A DNA stretch of 64,000 nt, from NCBI RefSeq assembly GCF_000284295.1, contig NC_017093.1, positions 3,472,001 through 3,536,000 on the forward strand. The letters run 5' to 3'. The DNA is from Actinoplanes missouriensis 431 (GTDB lineage Bacteria; Actinomycetota; Actinomycetes; Mycobacteriales; Micromonosporaceae). Positions 61,920 through 64,000 of the stretch are shown piece after piece (the first letter of the stretch is position 1; each line of letters starts with the position of its first letter). Below the pieces are notes generated by a model. The model saw nothing but the letters and a program-made list of their open reading frames with translations. It made no database searches and was not told the origin of the DNA. Made by a program: the position numbers and the translations under genes.

Positions 61920-62393
61920 ATGTCCGTCTTTCATCAGCCACTGCGTGAGCAGATAGAGGCTCTCGTCGACGAACACCGCCAGGCCCTCGCCGCCAGCCTC
62001 GACGGCCTCACCGAGGAGCAGGCCCGCCGTCGGCTGGTGCCGTCGCGAACCACGCTGCTCGGTCTGGTCAAGCACGCCACGTTCGTGGAGAAGGTGTGGT
62101 TCGACGAGGCGGTCACCGGCCGCTCCCGAGCTGAGATCGGCATCCCGAAGACACCGGACCAGTCCTTCATCCTGGCCGGATCCGACACGATCGAGAGCGT
62201 GCGGAACGCGTACCGGAAGGCCTGTGAAAGCTCCCGGCGCGCCGTGGAGAAGATTGATCTCGACGATCTGTTGCCGGGCAATCGGCGCGGGCCGTTGCCG
62301 TTGCGCTGGGTCTACCTGCACGTGCTCCGGGAGCTGGCGCAGCACTGCGGGCACGCCGACATCCTGCGGGAGCAGATCCTGGCGGCTGAGTAA
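61920..62393 (+). CDS. DinB-family (DUF664) protein
   Basis: 157 residues. LREQIEALVDEHRQALAASLDGLTEEQARRRLVPSRTTLLGLVKHATFVEKVWFDEAVTG and LPLRWVYLHVLRELAQHCGHADILREQI are the DinB four-helix pattern with two His for metal binding (H-x-n-H...H). Members include mycothiol-dependent transferases. CATGCT (61908-61913) lies 6 bases before the ATG, suggesting a leaderless start. Confidence 0.85.
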   Translation: MSVFHQPLREQIEALVDEHRQALAASLDGLTEEQARRRLVPSRTTLLGLVKHATFVEKVWFDEAVTGRSRAEIGIPKTPDQSFILAGSDTIESVRNAYRKACESSRRAVEKIDLDDLLPGNRRGPLPLRWVYLHVLRELAQHCGHADILREQILAAE

Positions 62394-62421
62394 ATCGCGG
62401 GCTCACGGGTACCGATGTGCC

Positions 62422-63114
62422 GTGAAAACCTCTCCCCTGATCGCGGCCGCAGCGGTGGTCCTGCTGGTGGGGGCCCGCGCACAACGGTCCCGCCACCAGC
62501 GATCCCTGCATCCGGCCGGCCGCTCGTTCACCGGCCGGCTGGAGATCTGGGGCGTTCCGGCCCCGACCGGATCCGACCTGCTGGACAAGCCCGGTGATTA
62601 CCCCGTGACAGTCCGGGTGTCGAAGGGTCTGGGCAGCCGGGGCAGCCGCCCGGATGTGCTCGGCCTGGCGATCCGCATCCCCGGCCGTGACACCGACCTG
62701 CTGCTCTCCACCGCCGGAACCGGCAGACTGACCCGCCATCTGCCGATGCCGCGCCGCCGCTTCGACGCCCATTACGGGACGATCACCGCTTACCGCACCG
62801 GCACCGATCGCAAGATCTATCTCGCTGCCGCCCCGCTGCGCTCGGCCCCGCCCCTGGGCGGCACTCTCGACACGGTCACCGCGGCGGCGCTGACCGGCCG
62901 TGCCCAGCTGGTGCTCTTCGCCGACGACCAGCCGTTCGGCACAGTCTCGTTCGGCCCGCTGCTGCCGCCGTCGACCGACGCGGACCTGGCTTTCGACCCG
63001 ATTCGCAACTCCACCGCGGACCTGCACCCGACCGGAACCATCCACGGGTCGCGCGCCCTGGCCTATCGTCTCAGCCAGCGCTGGCGCCGGCGCCCGGGCC
63101 CGGGCCCGGCCTGA
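62422..63114 (+). CDS. Catalase-fold-like exported/membrane-anchored protein
   Basis: 230 residues from GTG 62422 with an N-terminal anchor (SPLIAAAAVVLLVGA). The rest resembles an actinobacterial group distantly related to catalase (RSLHPAGRSFTGRLEIWG, YPVTVRVSKGLGSRGSRPDVLGLAIRIPG), which lacks a clear catalase His/Asn pair, so peroxidase activity is doubtful. Function unknown. It starts 29 bases after the DinB gene. Confidence 0.55.
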   Translation: MKTSPLIAAAAVVLLVGARAQRSRHQRSLHPAGRSFTGRLEIWGVPAPTGSDLLDKPGDYPVTVRVSKGLGSRGSRPDVLGLAIRIPGRDTDLLLSTAGTGRLTRHLPMPRRRFDAHYGTITAYRTGTDRKIYLAAAPLRSAPPLGGTLDTVTAAALTGRAQLVLFADDQPFGTVSFGPLLPPSTDADLAFDPIRNSTADLHPTGTIHGSRALAYRLSQRWRRRPGPGPA

Positions 63115-63259
63115 CCCCAACCCGGAGATCATCGAGGGCACGCGTGTCTCGGATCGGGAGTCGGAGCCGCGTGAGGTGGTGGCGGGGAAGGCGTTTGTCA
63201 TGGCTCCGACGGTATGGCGAGCCGTCGTCGCGGGCGATCCCGCCAGCTGTGCTCCTGCG

Positions 63260-63275
63260 GTACAGCCAGCTGTAC
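63260..63275. promoter_or_regulatory. Palindrome before the sensor kinase gene
   Basis: GTACAGC-CA-GCTGTAC is a perfect 7+7 dyad. It overlaps a direct repeat GCCAGCTGT (63242-63250 and 63266-63274) and lies just upstream of the -10 box TATCGT (63280-63285). It may bind the cognate response regulator. Confidence 0.4.
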
Positions 63276-63292
63276 TCACTATCGTTCGACGA

Positions 63293-64000
63293 ATGCGCCG
63301 TCATCTCGTCCGGAGGTTGCGTGCCGCCGGTGACGCCCTCGAGCACGTCGTCGGCGGGCTCGGCACGTCGGTGCTGGCCCTCGGCGCCGTCCTCTGGCTG
63401 CTCGTGGTCGCCGTCATGTGCCTCGCCGGGATCGGGCTCCTCCTCACACCGACCGTCTTCACGCTCACCCGTGCGGTGGCCGACCGGGAACGCCGCAGGC
63501 TGAGCCGCTGGGGCCCCGAGGTGCTCGGCCCGCCGCCCCTGCCGGCGACCACCCGGGAGCGCCTGCACGACCCGGCCGTCCGCAGGGAACTCGCGTGGGT
63601 GGTGTGGCACGGCACGGCCGGGTTCCTTCTCGGCGTCGTCGGGATCACGGTGCCGGTCCACGCGATCCAGAACATCACCTTCCCTCTCTGGTACCGGGCG
63701 TTCGAGCCTGAGGACCGCGGGCCCGGTCTCGTCTTCTGGCGTATCGACGACCTCGGCGACGCGCTCGTCGTCATGGTGATCGGCCTGGTCCTCGTCGTGG
63801 TCGCCGTGTCCGTGGTCCCCGGCATCGGCCGGCTGCTGGCGCTTCCCGGTCGCCGGCTGCTCAGCCCGGACGGCGACGTCGACCTGTCGCTGCGGGTGGC
63901 CGAGCTGACCGCCACCCGTGCCGCCGCCCTCGACGCGCACGCCGCGGAACTGCGCCGGATCGAACGGGCGCTGCACGACGGTACGCAGAACCGGCTGGTC
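63293..64000 (+). CDS. Two-component sensor kinase, N-terminal part
   Basis: 236 residues to the window end, where the gene is cut. It has two hydrophobic helices (GGLGTSVLALGAVLWLLVVAVMCLAGIGLLL and the pair around TAGFLLGVVGITVPVH / DALVVMVIGLVLVVVAVSVV), a sensor-domain layout with RRELAWVVWHGTAGF, and begins the dimerisation/phosphoacceptor domain RIERALHDGTQNRLV, where H is the phosphorylation site of the HisKA_3 (NarX-like) class. TATCGT (63280-63285) lies 7 bases before the ATG, so the gene is probably leaderless. A response regulator should follow beyond the window. Confidence 0.85.
   Translation, partial: MRRHLVRRLRAAGDALEHVVGGLGTSVLALGAVLWLLVVAVMCLAGIGLLLTPTVFTLTRAVADRERRRLSRWGPEVLGPPPLPATTRERLHDPAVRRELAWVVWHGTAGFLLGVVGITVPVHAIQNITFPLWYRAFEPEDRGPGLVFWRIDDLGDALVVMVIGLVLVVVAVSVVPGIGRLLALPGRRLLSPDGDVDLSLRVAELTATRAAALDAHAAELRRIERALHDGTQNRLV

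Overview
The window is high-GC DNA with Shine-Dalgarno sites, many apparently leaderless transcripts and gene families typical of a filamentous actinobacterium: DksA-like zinc fingers, ECF sigma factors fused to or paired with enzymes, MmyB-type XRE regulators, a class F sortase, a GH11 xylanase with a CBM2 domain and TTA codons in a regulator. I infer a Micromonosporaceae (Actinoplanes-like) chromosome from the overall gene style; no rRNA or tRNA was seen to confirm it. About 69 protein-coding loci (intact, partial or broken) are supported. I saw no prophage, transposase, CRISPR array or obvious secondary-metabolite core enzymes.

Layout. 1-6.4 kb: end of an NDH-2 type dehydrogenase, a G6PDH (zwf), a catalytic-domain-only alanyl-tRNA synthetase paralogue with an alanine-rich leader peptide and competing hairpins, a YdeI protein, a Fic AMPylase and a small membrane ORF. 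6.4-16 kb: a secreted lysozyme-like protein, a MerR-DrrAB-type exporter operon with a divergent PAP2 protein, an XRE regulator with alcohol dehydrogenase, a PPOX protein, a frameshifted TIM-barrel hydrolase opposite a TetR regulator, and a quinone reductase. 15.9-19.3 kb: an ArsR/CDF metal-efflux pair and an NDH-2-like/ECF41-type sigma pair. 20-25.3 kb: a hybrid PAS histidine kinase, flavodoxin, USP and a YihY membrane protein. 25.3-30.9 kb: LtrA, a YciI/ECF sigma pair, a DksA-like protein behind a leader ORF and terminator, a DUF4397/sortase F pair and glutathione peroxidase. 31-38.9 kb: lipB, a UDG, DUF2071, an Orn/Lys/Arg-type decarboxylase and a polar amino-acid ABC transporter. 39-44.9 kb: a PVN-repeat exported protein, a peroxiredoxin, an LPVTG wall protein and an esterase.

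44.9-56.2 kb is the most distinctive part: a SUMF1-like protein, a membrane-tethered sigma factor with an extracellular AbfB-type sugar-binding module, a malectin/beta-propeller exoprotein, a GH11-CBM2 xylanase behind three GAAA/TTTC operator-like sites, exported proteins, a LuxR regulator, a 13-bp tandem repeat, a frameshifted Val/His/Asn repeat protein and an NLP (necrosis-inducing-like) exoprotein. Together these suggest a set for sensing and attacking plant material. 56.3-64 kb: a GlxA regulator with isochorismatase, DUF2750, an EamA exporter and MocR regulator whose start codons overlap, a lipoprotein esterase, DinB, a catalase-fold-like protein and the start of a two-component sensor kinase.

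Recurring themes are short regulatory palindromes between divergent gene pairs, -10 boxes 5-8 nt before start codons (leaderless mRNAs), ribosome-dependent leader ORFs, and GC-rich minisatellite repeats inside linkers, tails and spacers.
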